Source: Betaproteobacteria bacterium UBA1934
GTDB lineage: Bacteria > Pseudomonadota > Gammaproteobacteria > Burkholderiales > Rhodocyclaceae
Direction: 5' to 3'
DNA length: 64,000 bases
Assembly: GCA_002337055.1 (NCBI GenBank)
Contig: DDFG01000005.1
Location: forward strand, 1,016,222 to 1,080,221
The position numbers and the translations under genes are program-made. The notes under the pieces are model-generated. The model did no database searches. It had not been told where the DNA came from and saw only the letters and a list, made by a program, of their open reading frames with translations. Shown piece after piece: positions 25,101 to 34,297 of this stretch (the first letter of the stretch is position 1; every line of letters begins with the position of its first letter).

Positions 25101-26462
25101 TTACTTCAGACCGAAGCGGTGCATCAGATCGTATAAAGTGGGGCGGCTGACGCCGAGTAGTTCGGAAGCTTTCAAGACGTTGCTGTCAACGCGGGCAAGC
25201 GCTGTCAGGACGGCCTTCTTTTCAGCTTCGTCTCTAACCTTGCGTAAATCAAGGCTGTCGTCGGGCAAGCTGTCGATATCGATGCCCAGTTCCAGATCGA
25301 CGCGTGAAATCTGGGCGCCATCGGCCATGATGACCGCACGCTTGATGCAGTTCTCCAGTTCGCGCACGTTGCCAGGCCAGCCATGGGCCTCAATTGCACG
25401 CATGGCGTCGTCGGTCAGGCTGAGGCTGCCGCGCCTTTGTTCCTCGGCAAAGCGCCGGACAAAGGCATGCGCGAGCAGGCTGGCATCGCCGCTGCGCTTT
25501 CTGAGCGGTGGAATATTGACCACGATTTCGGCGAGCCGGTAATACAAATCTTCGCGGAAACGGCCCTCCCGGATCAATTCCTTGAGATCCTGATGTGTGG
25601 CGCAGACGATGCGTACATCGACGGCGATTTCCTGGCGCCCACCTATACGTTCGATGACCCTTTCCTGCAGGAAACGGAGCAGTTTGGCCTGCAAGGCCAT
25701 CGGCAGATCGCCGATTTCATCCAGCATCAAGGTGCCGCCGTTGGCAGCTTCGATCTTGCCCGGCGTGGTTTTGGCGGCCCCGGTGAAGGCGCCCTTTTCA
25801 TACCCGAACAACTCGCTTTCGAGCAAGTTATCCGGGATCGCGGCGCAATTGATGGCGAGAAAACGCTCGCTCTTGCGAGGCGACGCTTGGTGCAGGCCGC
25901 GCGCGAGGACTTCCTTGCCGGTCCCGCTCTCGCCGAGCAACAGAACAGTTGCGGTGCTGTTGGCCACCTTTTCGATCACGCGGCAGAGGCGCAGCATCTC
26001 CGGGTCGCGAGTCAACAGGCCGGCGAGGGCATCCGGTTGATACATTGCTTGCAAGCGATGGTTTTCCTGCTGCAATTCGTGCAGCCGGAAGGCTCGTTCG
26101 ACCGTCAGGTTGAGCAATTCCGGTTCAAAGGGTTTCGCAATGAAGTCGTAGGCACCCAACGCAACGGCGCGCAGGGCATTGGCGTGGCCATTCTGGCCGG
26201 TGAGCACGATCACCTTGGTGTCGGGTGCTTCGGCGAGGATTTGTTCGAGCAGACGAAATCCTTCTGAAACCGAATCGGGGTCGGGCGGTAGCCCGAGGTC
26301 CATGGTAACGACAGCCGGGTTGTGACGCCGCAATTGCACAAGTGCCGATTCGCGGTCATCCGCCACCTGTGTTTCGAACTGGTCAAACGACCAGCGGATC
26401 TGCTTTTGCAGCGCCGGATCGTCTTCGACGATCAGAAGCGGTCGGGATTTTTCCGCGCTCAT
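25101..26462 (-). CDS. prsR: Sigma-54-dependent response regulator PrsR
   Basis: A 453-residue NtrC-type regulator (family TIGR02915). The receiver domain has the phospho-acceptor Asp55 in VVTMDLGLPP. The AAA+ domain has Walker A LLGESGTGKEV, the sigma-54 contact loop GAFTGA and Walker B GGTLMLDEIGDLP. A C-terminal Fis-type helix-turn-helix follows (VLKASELLGVSRPTLYDLM). The gene overlaps prsK by 4 bp (ATGA). It should activate -24/-12 promoters, and such a promoter lies upstream of the PEP-CTERM gene at 15467. Confidence 0.96.
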   Translation of the reverse strand: MSAEKSRPLLIVEDDPALQKQIRWSFDQFETQVADDRESALVQLRRHNPAVVTMDLGLPPDPDSVSEGFRLLEQILAEAPDTKVIVLTGQNGHANALRAVALGAYDFIAKPFEPELLNLTVERAFRLHELQQENHRLQAMYQPDALAGLLTRDPEMLRLCRVIEKVANSTATVLLLGESGTGKEVLARGLHQASPRKSERFLAINCAAIPDNLLESELFGYEKGAFTGAAKTTPGKIEAANGGTLMLDEIGDLPMALQAKLLRFLQERVIERIGGRQEIAVDVRIVCATHQDLKELIREGRFREDLYYRLAEIVVNIPPLRKRSGDASLLAHAFVRRFAEEQRRGSLSLTDDAMRAIEAHGWPGNVRELENCIKRAVIMADGAQISRVDLELGIDIDSLPDDSLDLRKVRDEAEKKAVLTALARVDSNVLKASELLGVSRPTLYDLMHRFGLK

Positions 26463-28570
26463 GCCGCCTCCACGCGATGCAGGTCGGAACCGTCTGTATT
26501 CAGGAATAGTGGCAACAACATGGTAATCCGTGTTCCTCGGTCGATTTGGCTTTCTACCTGAATGCGCCCGCCCAGCTCCTGAACGTACTGGAAGCTCTCG
26601 TAGGCCCCAATGCCCATCCCGGTCTGCTTGGTCGTCTGAAAGGGCTTGAACAGGCGCTCGCGGACGAATTCCTCGGACATGCCCTGCCCGGTGTCGCCCA
26701 CTTCAATCACAGCCTGACCGGACTGCCGATCAACCGAAATCCATACCTTGCCGTCGACCGGAGTGGCATCCAAAGCGTTTTGTACCATATGACCGATGAT
26801 GCGTTCAATGCGTTCTTCATGTCCGCGCGTGGTTACAGTCTCCCCGATGCTCAGATTCACTGTGCGTCCCTGGCGAGCCTTTGACGACTGAACGCGTCGC
26901 GCAATGTCCGCGAGATTGACCCCGCGGGCGCTCCCCGGCGGTGCCGCGCCCTCGCGCAGTTGGAGCATCAGTTGGCGCATCCGTTCAACGGCGTGCTCGA
27001 CCGTCATCAGCATATCCTGTTGAAATTCGGGATTGTCGCGGTGGCGTTCGGCATTTTTCAGCATCAACGCCAGTTGCGTGACGATGTTCTTGAGGTCATG
27101 CACGACGAAGGCCGACATCCGGTTGAAGGCGTCGAACTTGCGGACCTCAAGCAGCGCTTCGGTGGCTTGCATCTGCGCGAGAAAACTGGCGGCCTGACGC
27201 CCGGCGGTTTTGAGCAGGTCGTTGACCTCCCAATTGACGTCGATCGGCGTGCGCGCGCTGGCCAGAACCACGAAACCGATCAGCCGGTCGCCGACCGTCA
27301 GTGGCACCACCAGCCAGGCGTGCGGCAGGGAGGCCAGCCAGTCGGGCAGATCGAGGCTCTCGTATCGTTGCCGGAACGCACGGTATTCCTCCAAATTGAT
27401 AACCCAGCCACATTCACCCAGAAACCGGCAAAATGATGTGTCGGCTGACTCGGGGTCGCGTATTTCGGGCATATTCCAGCGTGCGCTTTGGCTGAAGCTG
27501 GTCGTGTCGCTCTGGCGAAGCCATAGGGTGCCTGCCGGGCTCTCGACCAATTCGGCGAGTGCCCGCACGACCTGCTGGCCCATGGCTTGCGGCGATTGTT
27601 GTCCTGATAGCGATTGTGTAAATCGCAACCACTCCTCGCGGTAGTCATAGCGATAGCTGAAAAAGTGCTTGCCCAATAGCACACGCAGCTTGGCACGAAT
27701 GGTGCGCGAGATCGCCAGGACCAGAAAAGCGACGATACCGACAAAAATGGCCGCCAGTTGCAAGGCCGATCCCCAGTCGCCACCAAAAAAACGGACGTAA
27801 TACCCGGTTGCGGCAACTAGTAGCAGATAGGCGCCAGCGAGCAGCAATGTGGCCGAGTGAAAGGCCGCGCGCTGCGATAGCCTGATCTTGCCGACCCAGT
27901 CGCGCCCACGGGTAGTCGACACCGCGAGCAGCGGGATTGCTAGGCAGTGTATGCCGCCCCGGATGATGAAAGCGTCCGCGTCAATGCGATTGAACAGTGC
28001 CGCCGTCGAGAACAGATAAAGATCGAACGCGAAAACAGCACCCAAGCCGATGGCCAGTGGTTTGACATTCCACAAAGAGTCGTCGGTGACGTTGCGTAGC
28101 AATTGTTCGAGGAGTGTCAGCGCGAGCACCGAGATGCATAGCGACAAAACCAGGACCAGGCGTGGATGTGGTGCAAGGGCGGGCACCCAGCCGAAAATGC
28201 CCAGCTGCATCAGGCCGCCGATGGCGAGCAGGGCTGCGGCGAGCCGACTTAGTAGGCGACCGTTCGGGGTCGCCGACACGGCAGTGCCGGCGGGTGTCAG
28301 CAGGAAAAGGAGAAAGAGAAACCAGCCGCCGTAGCGCAGGAGGTCGGCCAACTGGCCCAGCAGCAGGAATGTGGGATGGGGTTGCAGCGAATAAACGAGG
28401 CCGCACGTACTCCAGGTCGCGCATAGCAAAGAGGTGGCCAGCAGGGCCCAACCAACACGTCCGCGGCCCCGGGCGGCCGGATGAAATACCAAGTGCAGCG
28501 CGAACGCCAGATAAACAACAGCCCCGAGCCCGTAACTCCAGGCCGCCAGCGTGGCGTTATGAGTGTCCAT
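26459..28570 (-). CDS. prsK: PEP-CTERM system histidine kinase PrsK
   Basis: A 703-residue membrane sensor kinase (family TIGR02916). The first 300 residues hold about eight or nine transmembrane helices, then a GAF-like domain (LAELVESPAGTLWLRQSD and following), a dimerisation/phospho-acceptor region with His in AFVVHDLKN near residue 490, and a HATPase domain with DTGQGMSEEFV and GMGIGAYESFQYV. The signal it senses is unknown. It is translated with prsR and follows the sugar-phosphate transferase gene by 35 bp. Confidence 0.95.
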   Translation of the reverse strand: MDTHNATLAAWSYGLGAVVYLAFALHLVFHPAARGRGRVGWALLATSLLCATWSTCGLVYSLQPHPTFLLLGQLADLLRYGGWFLFLLFLLTPAGTAVSATPNGRLLSRLAAALLAIGGLMQLGIFGWVPALAPHPRLVLVLSLCISVLALTLLEQLLRNVTDDSLWNVKPLAIGLGAVFAFDLYLFSTAALFNRIDADAFIIRGGIHCLAIPLLAVSTTRGRDWVGKIRLSQRAAFHSATLLLAGAYLLLVAATGYYVRFFGGDWGSALQLAAIFVGIVAFLVLAISRTIRAKLRVLLGKHFFSYRYDYREEWLRFTQSLSGQQSPQAMGQQVVRALAELVESPAGTLWLRQSDTTSFSQSARWNMPEIRDPESADTSFCRFLGECGWVINLEEYRAFRQRYESLDLPDWLASLPHAWLVVPLTVGDRLIGFVVLASARTPIDVNWEVNDLLKTAGRQAASFLAQMQATEALLEVRKFDAFNRMSAFVVHDLKNIVTQLALMLKNAERHRDNPEFQQDMLMTVEHAVERMRQLMLQLREGAAPPGSARGVNLADIARRVQSSKARQGRTVNLSIGETVTTRGHEERIERIIGHMVQNALDATPVDGKVWISVDRQSGQAVIEVGDTGQGMSEEFVRERLFKPFQTTKQTGMGIGAYESFQYVQELGGRIQVESQIDRGTRITMLLPLFLNTDGSDLHRVEAA

Positions 28571-28605
28571 CGGACACCCTTAGTCCGGCGGACGCGCAAT
28601 CACCG

Positions 28606-30066
28606 CTATTGCGCTCCCTTGCCGGTGAGAACGACGCCGACAGTGTCGAACAGCACGACCAGATCGAGGAAGAAGGTGTGGTTCTTGACGTAATAGAGGT
28701 CGTATTGCAATTTCTCGGCCGTATCCTCGATCGAGGCGCCATAGTGATAACGCACCTGTGCCCAGCCGGTTACGCCTGGCTTGACGCTGTGACGCACGGC
28801 GTAGAATGGGATCTCCTTGATCAGCTTGTCGACGAAGAAGGGGCGCTCTGGGCGGGGCCCGACCAGGCTCATGCTGCCATCGAGGACGCAGAACAGCTGA
28901 GGCAATTCGTCGATCCGCAGCTTGCGGATGACACGCCCGACGCGGGTAACCCGATTGTCGCCAGCCGTCGCCCAGCGCGGCCGACCATCTTTCTCGGCAT
29001 CGGTCCCCATTGATCGAAATTTGATCACGTTGAACGTGCGCCCGTTCAACCCGACCCGCTCCTGGCGATAGAAAATCGGGAATCCGCTTTCGACGACGAT
29101 AGCGATTGCCGTCACCAGCATGACCGGTACTGCCAGCAACAGCAGAATCAGCGACCCGACGATATCGACGATGCGCTTGCCCAGGCGGCGAAGCCAGCCT
29201 TGATCGAATCCTTCGCCGAATATCAGCCAGCCCGCGTAGAGGGCGTCCAGCCGAATCTGGCCCAAGGTCTGCTCGAAATAGGAAGCAAGGTCGAGCACAC
29301 GCACGCCGTAGAGTTTGCAATCCAGCAGCTCTCGCAACGGCATGCTGCCGCCCCGGCGTTCGCTCAGGGCGACGACGATTTCGTCGACATTCAGTGCCAG
29401 CGCCGTGTCAGTGAGTGATTTGGTGCGCGACAAGAGGCGGTCGGAAGGCACCGCCAGGCGAGTTTCGTTGGCGCTGGGGTAGAAGCCGACCACCTCGACG
29501 GCCGGGTCGGAAAGAGCGATGGAACGCTCGACTGCCAACGCCATATCGCCGCCACCGAAGATCAAGATGCGATGCCGGGCCAGCGTCGAGGCAACATTGC
29601 CGGTCGTCACGTGATAGGTCAGCACCCCAAATACGCCCACCATGGCCGACAGTTCGAGAAAGTCGCGGCTCACCTCGGCCAGCGGCAGCAGTGCGAATAC
29701 GCCGTATGCAATTGGCACAGCCAGGTAGAGTGCCAGTACAGCGAGACCGCGCTTTCGGGCATTCGACTGCAAATGGGCGCGGTGATAGAAACCCAGCCAG
29801 TTATTGACCAGCACCATGCAGATGGCGAGGATCGCACCGTACGCTGCAACGGTCTTCAAATCGACCGGCAGGCCGCTACCCAGCCAGATTACTGCAAAAA
29901 GCACGACCCCGAAAACAAACGAGAAGTCGAAGGCCAGCCGGAGCAGAGTGCGCCAATGGACGTAGTGGTTGAAAATCTTGATCACGGACGGTTTATGTAT
30001 TCTTTGAAGCGGCTGAACCTGAGGCTCGACGGTGGGGGCGAGCGTGAGATGAGAGTAGTTCGGCAT
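28606..30066 (-). CDS. Undecaprenyl-phosphate sugar phosphotransferase, exosortase-A type
   Basis: A 486-residue membrane transferase (family TIGR03013, EpsB/WbaP-like) that would start the repeat unit by moving sugar-1-phosphate to undecaprenyl phosphate. It has N-terminal membrane helices, a central nucleotide-binding-like domain (RHRILIFGGGDMALAVER), another helix (SLILLLLAVPVMLVTAIAIV) and the catalytic bacterial sugar transferase domain (IFYRQERVGLNGRTFNVIKFRSM, LPQLFCVLDGSMSLVGPRPE, KPGVTGWAQVRY). It heads the prsK-prsR-prsT block. The start at 30066 lacks a strong ribosome binding site. Confidence 0.94.
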   Translation of the reverse strand: MPNYSHLTLAPTVEPQVQPLQRIHKPSVIKIFNHYVHWRTLLRLAFDFSFVFGVVLFAVIWLGSGLPVDLKTVAAYGAILAICMVLVNNWLGFYHRAHLQSNARKRGLAVLALYLAVPIAYGVFALLPLAEVSRDFLELSAMVGVFGVLTYHVTTGNVASTLARHRILIFGGGDMALAVERSIALSDPAVEVVGFYPSANETRLAVPSDRLLSRTKSLTDTALALNVDEIVVALSERRGGSMPLRELLDCKLYGVRVLDLASYFEQTLGQIRLDALYAGWLIFGEGFDQGWLRRLGKRIVDIVGSLILLLLAVPVMLVTAIAIVVESGFPIFYRQERVGLNGRTFNVIKFRSMGTDAEKDGRPRWATAGDNRVTRVGRVIRKLRIDELPQLFCVLDGSMSLVGPRPERPFFVDKLIKEIPFYAVRHSVKPGVTGWAQVRYHYGASIEDTAEKLQYDLYYVKNHTFFLDLVVLFDTVGVVLTGKGAQ

Positions 30067-30180
30067 GGCGCGGTTCCCGAAAATCGATGACGATCATTCA
30101 ACCCGTCTGGGGTTAACCCGGGTGGGGAGAATGCTGCCATCAGGTTACCGGCGCATGTTGAGGTCGACATAGTAACTATT

Positions 30181-32235
30181 TCACAAAACCGTTGCACTTT
30201 TCTTGTGGGTCTCGACTGCGCCTGGGAGCGCCAGCGCGAAGAGCGCCAGCAGTTGGAACAGCCAAGCCACGCGCGGAACGTCGAACAGGCTACTGACCGC
30301 ACCGAGGGCGGGATAGGCGACCATTGCGCCGAGCAGACAGGGTACGAACGGATGTCGGGCAACGTCGGCGCGGAGCAGGGATCGCCATGCGAGCAGCACA
30401 ACCGCCGTTAACGCGATCAACCCGAACAGACCGCGTTCGATGAGGAGTTCGAGGCCGGCGTTATCGATATGCCAAGGCAAAAAATAGACCTGTGCGAGAG
30501 GTAGCCAGCCTGTCATGTGATCGGAAAAATCACCGTTGATGAGTGGCGGATGCGGGCCCACCAGCTGGATGGCGTCGATCTCCAGCGCCGTCCCTGGCGT
30601 TGTGGTTGAAAAAGTCAGCCACTGCGGGCGTGTTGTTTGCCAGTCCCCTGGGGCCACCGGGGAGAAAACAATCCGGAAGGTACGCCACTCTCCGTCGGTC
30701 GGTGTTACCGAAAGTGAGTGCGAGCGACATTCGCCGACGTACAGCAGATGACGCTCACAGATATCGATGTCGAGAATGGCGGAATGAGCCGAGCGCACTC
30801 GTAGATCCGTGCCCAACGGGGCTGTCGGGTCGATGAATACGCGTTGTCCGAGTTGGAATAGTCCGCCCAGAATTGGTCTCGACGCAGGACCTTCCAAACG
30901 CAGAAAGGGGGATTCGCCAGCGTTCCCAACAATCGATGCCCGGCCCGAGTACTCGCCCGCCGGACCGGCCGTACTGTACTGTGCAGGCAGGCGGCCGATG
31001 CCCAGACCGAGCAGCCAGTCGGCGGGCGTTTCGAGCAAGGAAACCCCGTGCTGCCAGTGGTCCACCCGGTGACCAAAATCGCGGTCGCTGGTCGATAGTC
31101 GGTCCATCATGAAGCTGCCGCCGTAAAGCACGGCCACCCCTTCGACCACGAGCGCCAACAGCAGCGCCACGCTGTTGACGTGCAAGAGATTGTTGCGTTT
31201 CGTGTAGCGGCGCAGCACGAGCGCCGCCACGAAAGCCGTTCCGGCTGATGCTGCAAGCATCGTCTGGCCGCCGTTGGCATAAAGTGCTGCAAATACCGCA
31301 GCTAGCAGCAGCGTGGCGAGCAGGTCGCGCAGGACCAGCCACAATGCGCGCTCAGGGCGGGGGAGTCGGCGACGCAGAAGGAAGAAGGCCGCCACCAGCA
31401 GGGCCACTGCCACGCCGCCATAGACGCCGCGTGCAAAGGTAGTCAGGCAGGCATAAGCAAACGCCAGTGCCAGACAGGCTGCTCCCAGCCAGCGCAGGGG
31501 TGTGCGGGCGTTGAGCACCGTCCATAGGGCGAAAGGCGCCGCCAGTACCAGATAGCTGTCAAGTGCGGCGCCGCCGACGTGCATTTCCCAAAACCAGGCG
31601 GTGGTGCGGTAGGGTTCCGTGAACTCTAAGAGGCCCGGAAACAGGCTGCGCTCGATAGCCACGGCCAGCGACACCGCAGCGATGCCGAGCGTCATTCCGG
31701 TTGCTGCGCGACGAAAGGCACCCTCGGCATCGTCTTGTGCCGCTTGCCACACAAGAGGCCAGGCCAGCAGGGCCAGCAGGCTGCTCTTGGCGACGCGCAG
31801 GCTATTGGTGCCGGAAAAGTAGTCGTCCCACGGCGACAGCGATGCACCACCGGCATCAACGAGGCCGCGGAGCAAGCCCAGCACCAGGCTGATGCCCAAC
31901 CCGGCGAGCAGCCACGCCGCGAGCCCGTGAGGGCGCCATGGCCATGGTCGATGCGCGAAACGGAGATAGCCGGCGGCGAGTGCGGCCAACACCAGCAGAT
32001 CGAATTCGTCAGCCATCAGCCAGCCTGTCCAGGGCGCCGCCGAGGCGATGGGGAGTGCGGCCGGCAACAGCCACCACCACGCCCGTGGAAACCGGACAAA
32101 GGTGATGACCGCCAGCCCGAATCCGGCGATCGCCCAGCCGGCCAGCAGCGGATGCAGCGCCGCCAGCGCCGCGCCTGAGGCCATCAACAGGCCCGCCAGC
32201 AGCGCGGCGAGTGCCTTTTCCGGATTCAATCGCAT
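30181..32235 (-). CDS. O-antigen ligase/Wzy-like polymerase with inserted periplasmic domain
   Basis: A 684-residue polytopic membrane protein of the Wzy/WaaL type. Around twelve hydrophobic helices are visible, and the conserved loop region ends with PWHIDNAGLELLIERG. Unusually, residues about 415-585 form a soluble, beta-rich, Trp/Thr-containing segment inside the large periplasmic loop, resembling a carbohydrate-binding jelly-roll (REWRTF-like and ALEIDAIQLVG strands, then NGDFSDHMTGW). I start at ATG 32235, which overlaps the stop of the glycosyltransferase by 10 bp; the longer upstream frame is Arg-rich shadow sequence. Role: polymerisation or ligation of the exopolysaccharide. Confidence 0.82.
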   Translation of the reverse strand: MRLNPEKALAALLAGLLMASGAALAALHPLLAGWAIAGFGLAVITFVRFPRAWWWLLPAALPIASAAPWTGWLMADEFDLLVLAALAAGYLRFAHRPWPWRPHGLAAWLLAGLGISLVLGLLRGLVDAGGASLSPWDDYFSGTNSLRVAKSSLLALLAWPLVWQAAQDDAEGAFRRAATGMTLGIAAVSLAVAIERSLFPGLLEFTEPYRTTAWFWEMHVGGAALDSYLVLAAPFALWTVLNARTPLRWLGAACLALAFAYACLTTFARGVYGGVAVALLVAAFFLLRRRLPRPERALWLVLRDLLATLLLAAVFAALYANGGQTMLAASAGTAFVAALVLRRYTKRNNLLHVNSVALLLALVVEGVAVLYGGSFMMDRLSTSDRDFGHRVDHWQHGVSLLETPADWLLGLGIGRLPAQYSTAGPAGEYSGRASIVGNAGESPFLRLEGPASRPILGGLFQLGQRVFIDPTAPLGTDLRVRSAHSAILDIDICERHLLYVGECRSHSLSVTPTDGEWRTFRIVFSPVAPGDWQTTRPQWLTFSTTTPGTALEIDAIQLVGPHPPLINGDFSDHMTGWLPLAQVYFLPWHIDNAGLELLIERGLFGLIALTAVVLLAWRSLLRADVARHPFVPCLLGAMVAYPALGAVSSLFDVPRVAWLFQLLALFALALPGAVETHKKSATVL

Positions 32236-33455
32236 ACGCCGTCGAGCAGCCTCGCCAGTTCGCGGGCGCGTTCGCCCCGCTCGGCCGCCCGTACGGTAAC
32301 GGAATCCACCGGTGCGAGGGTGCCCGCGCGCAGACGGGCCAGATATCCGGGGAGGTGACCGGCAATGGCGTCGGCGTCGTCGATGGCAACCGGCGGCTCG
32401 CACCCGGCGGTGCGCACCGCCGCCGCCGTGTCACCTTCGGGGGCAACCAGCGAGAGGATGGGCCGGCCGGCGCGCAGGTATTCGTAGAACTTGGCAGGAA
32501 TCTGGGCATTGCAATTGGCCGCCTGCATCAGCAGCAAGGCATCGGCGCGTCGCATCTCGTCAATGGCTTTGGCGTAGGGAAGCGGCGGCAGGATCTCGAT
32601 GAAATCGCCCAGCCCATGCGTCGCGGTCAGGTCGCGCAACAGCGCTTCATGCACCGGCGCGCGAAAGCGAAGGCAAACCTCGCCCGACCGCACTTGACCG
32701 CTCTCCTTCAGGCGGCGAAGCGCCTGAAACAGCGGGCCGGGATCACGTTCGGAGGGGTAGACGATGCCGCTATGCAGCAGCGTCAGGCAGCCAGGGCGGA
32801 GCGGTGTCGATTCGGGCGGCGTGCGGAAGACCCGCTCGTCGTAGCCGTTCTCGATCACGGCGATCTTGTCGCGATGGGCAGGGTAACGCGCTCCGTAAAG
32901 CGCGGCGGCACCCGGTGTCGTCATGACGCAGCTGCGCGCTTGCGCGAAGGCCGCTTTCTCGATGCTAACGTACTGGCTGTGCGTGACCGGATCGGCCGGG
33001 TAATCGTCCTGCGCCATCGGGTCCCGGAAATCGGCCAGCCAGGGCAGGCCGCTGTATCGTTGCAGGCGCGCGCCAATCACATGCGCGGTGGGGATGGGGT
33101 AGGTCGACCAGAGCGCGGCCGGCCGGTACTGGTCGATCAGCCGCAAACCGTCGCGCACAGCCGCCCACCGCCAGGTCCACCAGCGATCCGGGCGGGCCAG
33201 ACGGCCGAGATAGCGTCCCCGCCAGGCGAGGTGACGGGCGCTGTCGAGTGCCCAGGCGCGATGCACCGGCACCTCGTCGGGAATCTCGTCGAGCTGGTCG
33301 CCGCGCGTTTCCGGATATGCACGCGGATCGACCGACAAGATCACCGGCCGCCAGCCATGCATTGGCAGGTGCCGCGCAAAGCCCAGCGTGCGCTGGATGC
33401 CGCTGCTGCCTGCCTGCGGAGGAAAATGAAAGGCGATCATCAGCAGGGTTTTCAT
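32226..33455 (-). CDS. Group-1/4 glycosyltransferase
   Basis: A 409-residue GT-B transferase. The N-terminus KTLLMIAFHFPPQAGSSGIQ gives the acceptor domain with its Gly-rich loop; the C-terminal donor domain has TLLHSGIVYPSERDPGPLF and KFYEYLRAGRPILSLVA with the conserved Glu. It overlaps both neighbours (ATGA with the hydrolase gene upstream and 10 bp with the polymerase gene downstream). Sugar and linkage are unknown. Confidence 0.88.
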   Translation of the reverse strand: MKTLLMIAFHFPPQAGSSGIQRTLGFARHLPMHGWRPVILSVDPRAYPETRGDQLDEIPDEVPVHRAWALDSARHLAWRGRYLGRLARPDRWWTWRWAAVRDGLRLIDQYRPAALWSTYPIPTAHVIGARLQRYSGLPWLADFRDPMAQDDYPADPVTHSQYVSIEKAAFAQARSCVMTTPGAAALYGARYPAHRDKIAVIENGYDERVFRTPPESTPLRPGCLTLLHSGIVYPSERDPGPLFQALRRLKESGQVRSGEVCLRFRAPVHEALLRDLTATHGLGDFIEILPPLPYAKAIDEMRRADALLLMQAANCNAQIPAKFYEYLRAGRPILSLVAPEGDTAAAVRTAGCEPPVAIDDADAIAGHLPGYLARLRAGTLAPVDSVTVRAAERGERARELARLLDGVCD

Positions 33456-34297
33456 CGCGGGGCTTCCAGGGTGCGTGCCCAGTCGAGCGTGAGGGTCGAG
33501 ACGGCGTCGCGCCCGGCGGCCGACGAAAAGGTGTGATCCTCGCCGGCAATGTCGTGCCAGCGAACCATCGGACGCTGTCGCCAGGCCGTGGTGGTGCCCC
33601 AGTCCGCGAATTCGAGGCCGGTCAGGTCGTTGCCGGCGATCACGACCAGGATGGCGCCGTCAAACTGTTGAAGAGCCGCCGCCATCTCGTCCCGGAATGC
33701 GCTGGGCGTACCGGATGGGGTTGTCGCCCCGCTGCGCCGCACGCGGCGGAAACGGAGCCAGGCTTCGCCCAGCGCCGAACGCCAGGCCAGTCCGCCACCG
33801 AACAGCTTGCGCCAGAAAGCCGGCTGGCACAGCCGGTCGAGGTAATAGTGACGCAGCAGCGCGCGGTCATGGCCGGCCTCGCTGCGTACCCAGGGATTCA
33901 ATAGCGCGAGGCCGACGATGCGCTTATCTCGCCGTCGCCGCCAGTACAGCAGCGCTGCGGAAGCCGCGTCGCACAGGCCCCACAGCACGAACCGGTGCAG
34001 TGCAGGGCAGGCGCGCTGAAAGGCGTCGAGCGCTGTGGCGATGTCATCGTCGACGGCCTCAAACCCGGCGGCTTCGCCCTCGCTGTCGCCCATGCCCCGA
34101 AAATCGAAGCGCAGCGTCGGTACGCCGCCCGCCGCCAGCGCCCGCGCCAGCAGCGCAAACTGGCGGTGGCTGCCGACCCGGGTTTGCGGGCCGCCGACCA
34201 GAATCAGCACGCCGGTCGTGGCCGGGCGATCTGTCCGGCTAAGCACGCCGACCAGCGTTGCGCCTTCGCAGTCGAACAGCAACGCCTCGTCGTTCAT
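33452..34297 (-). CDS. Alpha/beta-hydrolase-fold protein, exosortase-A associated type 1
   Basis: A 281-residue protein resembling the family TIGR03100. It has VGVLSRTDRPATTGVLILVGGPQTRVGS and the oxyanion region TLRFDFRGMGDSEGE. The nucleophile elbow reads LWGLCDAASA, with Cys where Ser usually stands, as is common in this subfamily. ATG 34297 was chosen because the longer open frame is an out-of-context Arg/Pro-rich stretch over the next hydrolase gene. The reaction is unknown; acyl or thioester chemistry is suggested by the acyl-CoA ligase nearby. Confidence 0.87.
   Translation of the reverse strand: MNDEALLFDCEGATLVGVLSRTDRPATTGVLILVGGPQTRVGSHRQFALLARALAAGGVPTLRFDFRGMGDSEGEAAGFEAVDDDIATALDAFQRACPALHRFVLWGLCDAASAALLYWRRRRDKRIVGLALLNPWVRSEAGHDRALLRHYYLDRLCQPAFWRKLFGGGLAWRSALGEAWLRFRRVRRSGATTPSGTPSAFRDEMAAALQQFDGAILVVIAGNDLTGLEFADWGTTTAWRQRPMVRWHDIAGEDHTFSSAAGRDAVSTLTLDWARTLEAPR

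Noticed and set aside
28114..29013. Plus-strand open frame of 299 codons opposite prsK and the sugar-phosphate transferase
   Set aside because: It is antisense to two well-supported genes and lacks any motif or ribosome binding site.
30136..30149. Minus-strand GG-N10-GC element before the sugar-phosphate transferase gene, considered as a sigma-54 promoter
   Set aside because: Only the GG and GC dinucleotides fit; the surrounding bases (CGGTA and TGGC) depart from the consensus, so a chance match is likely.
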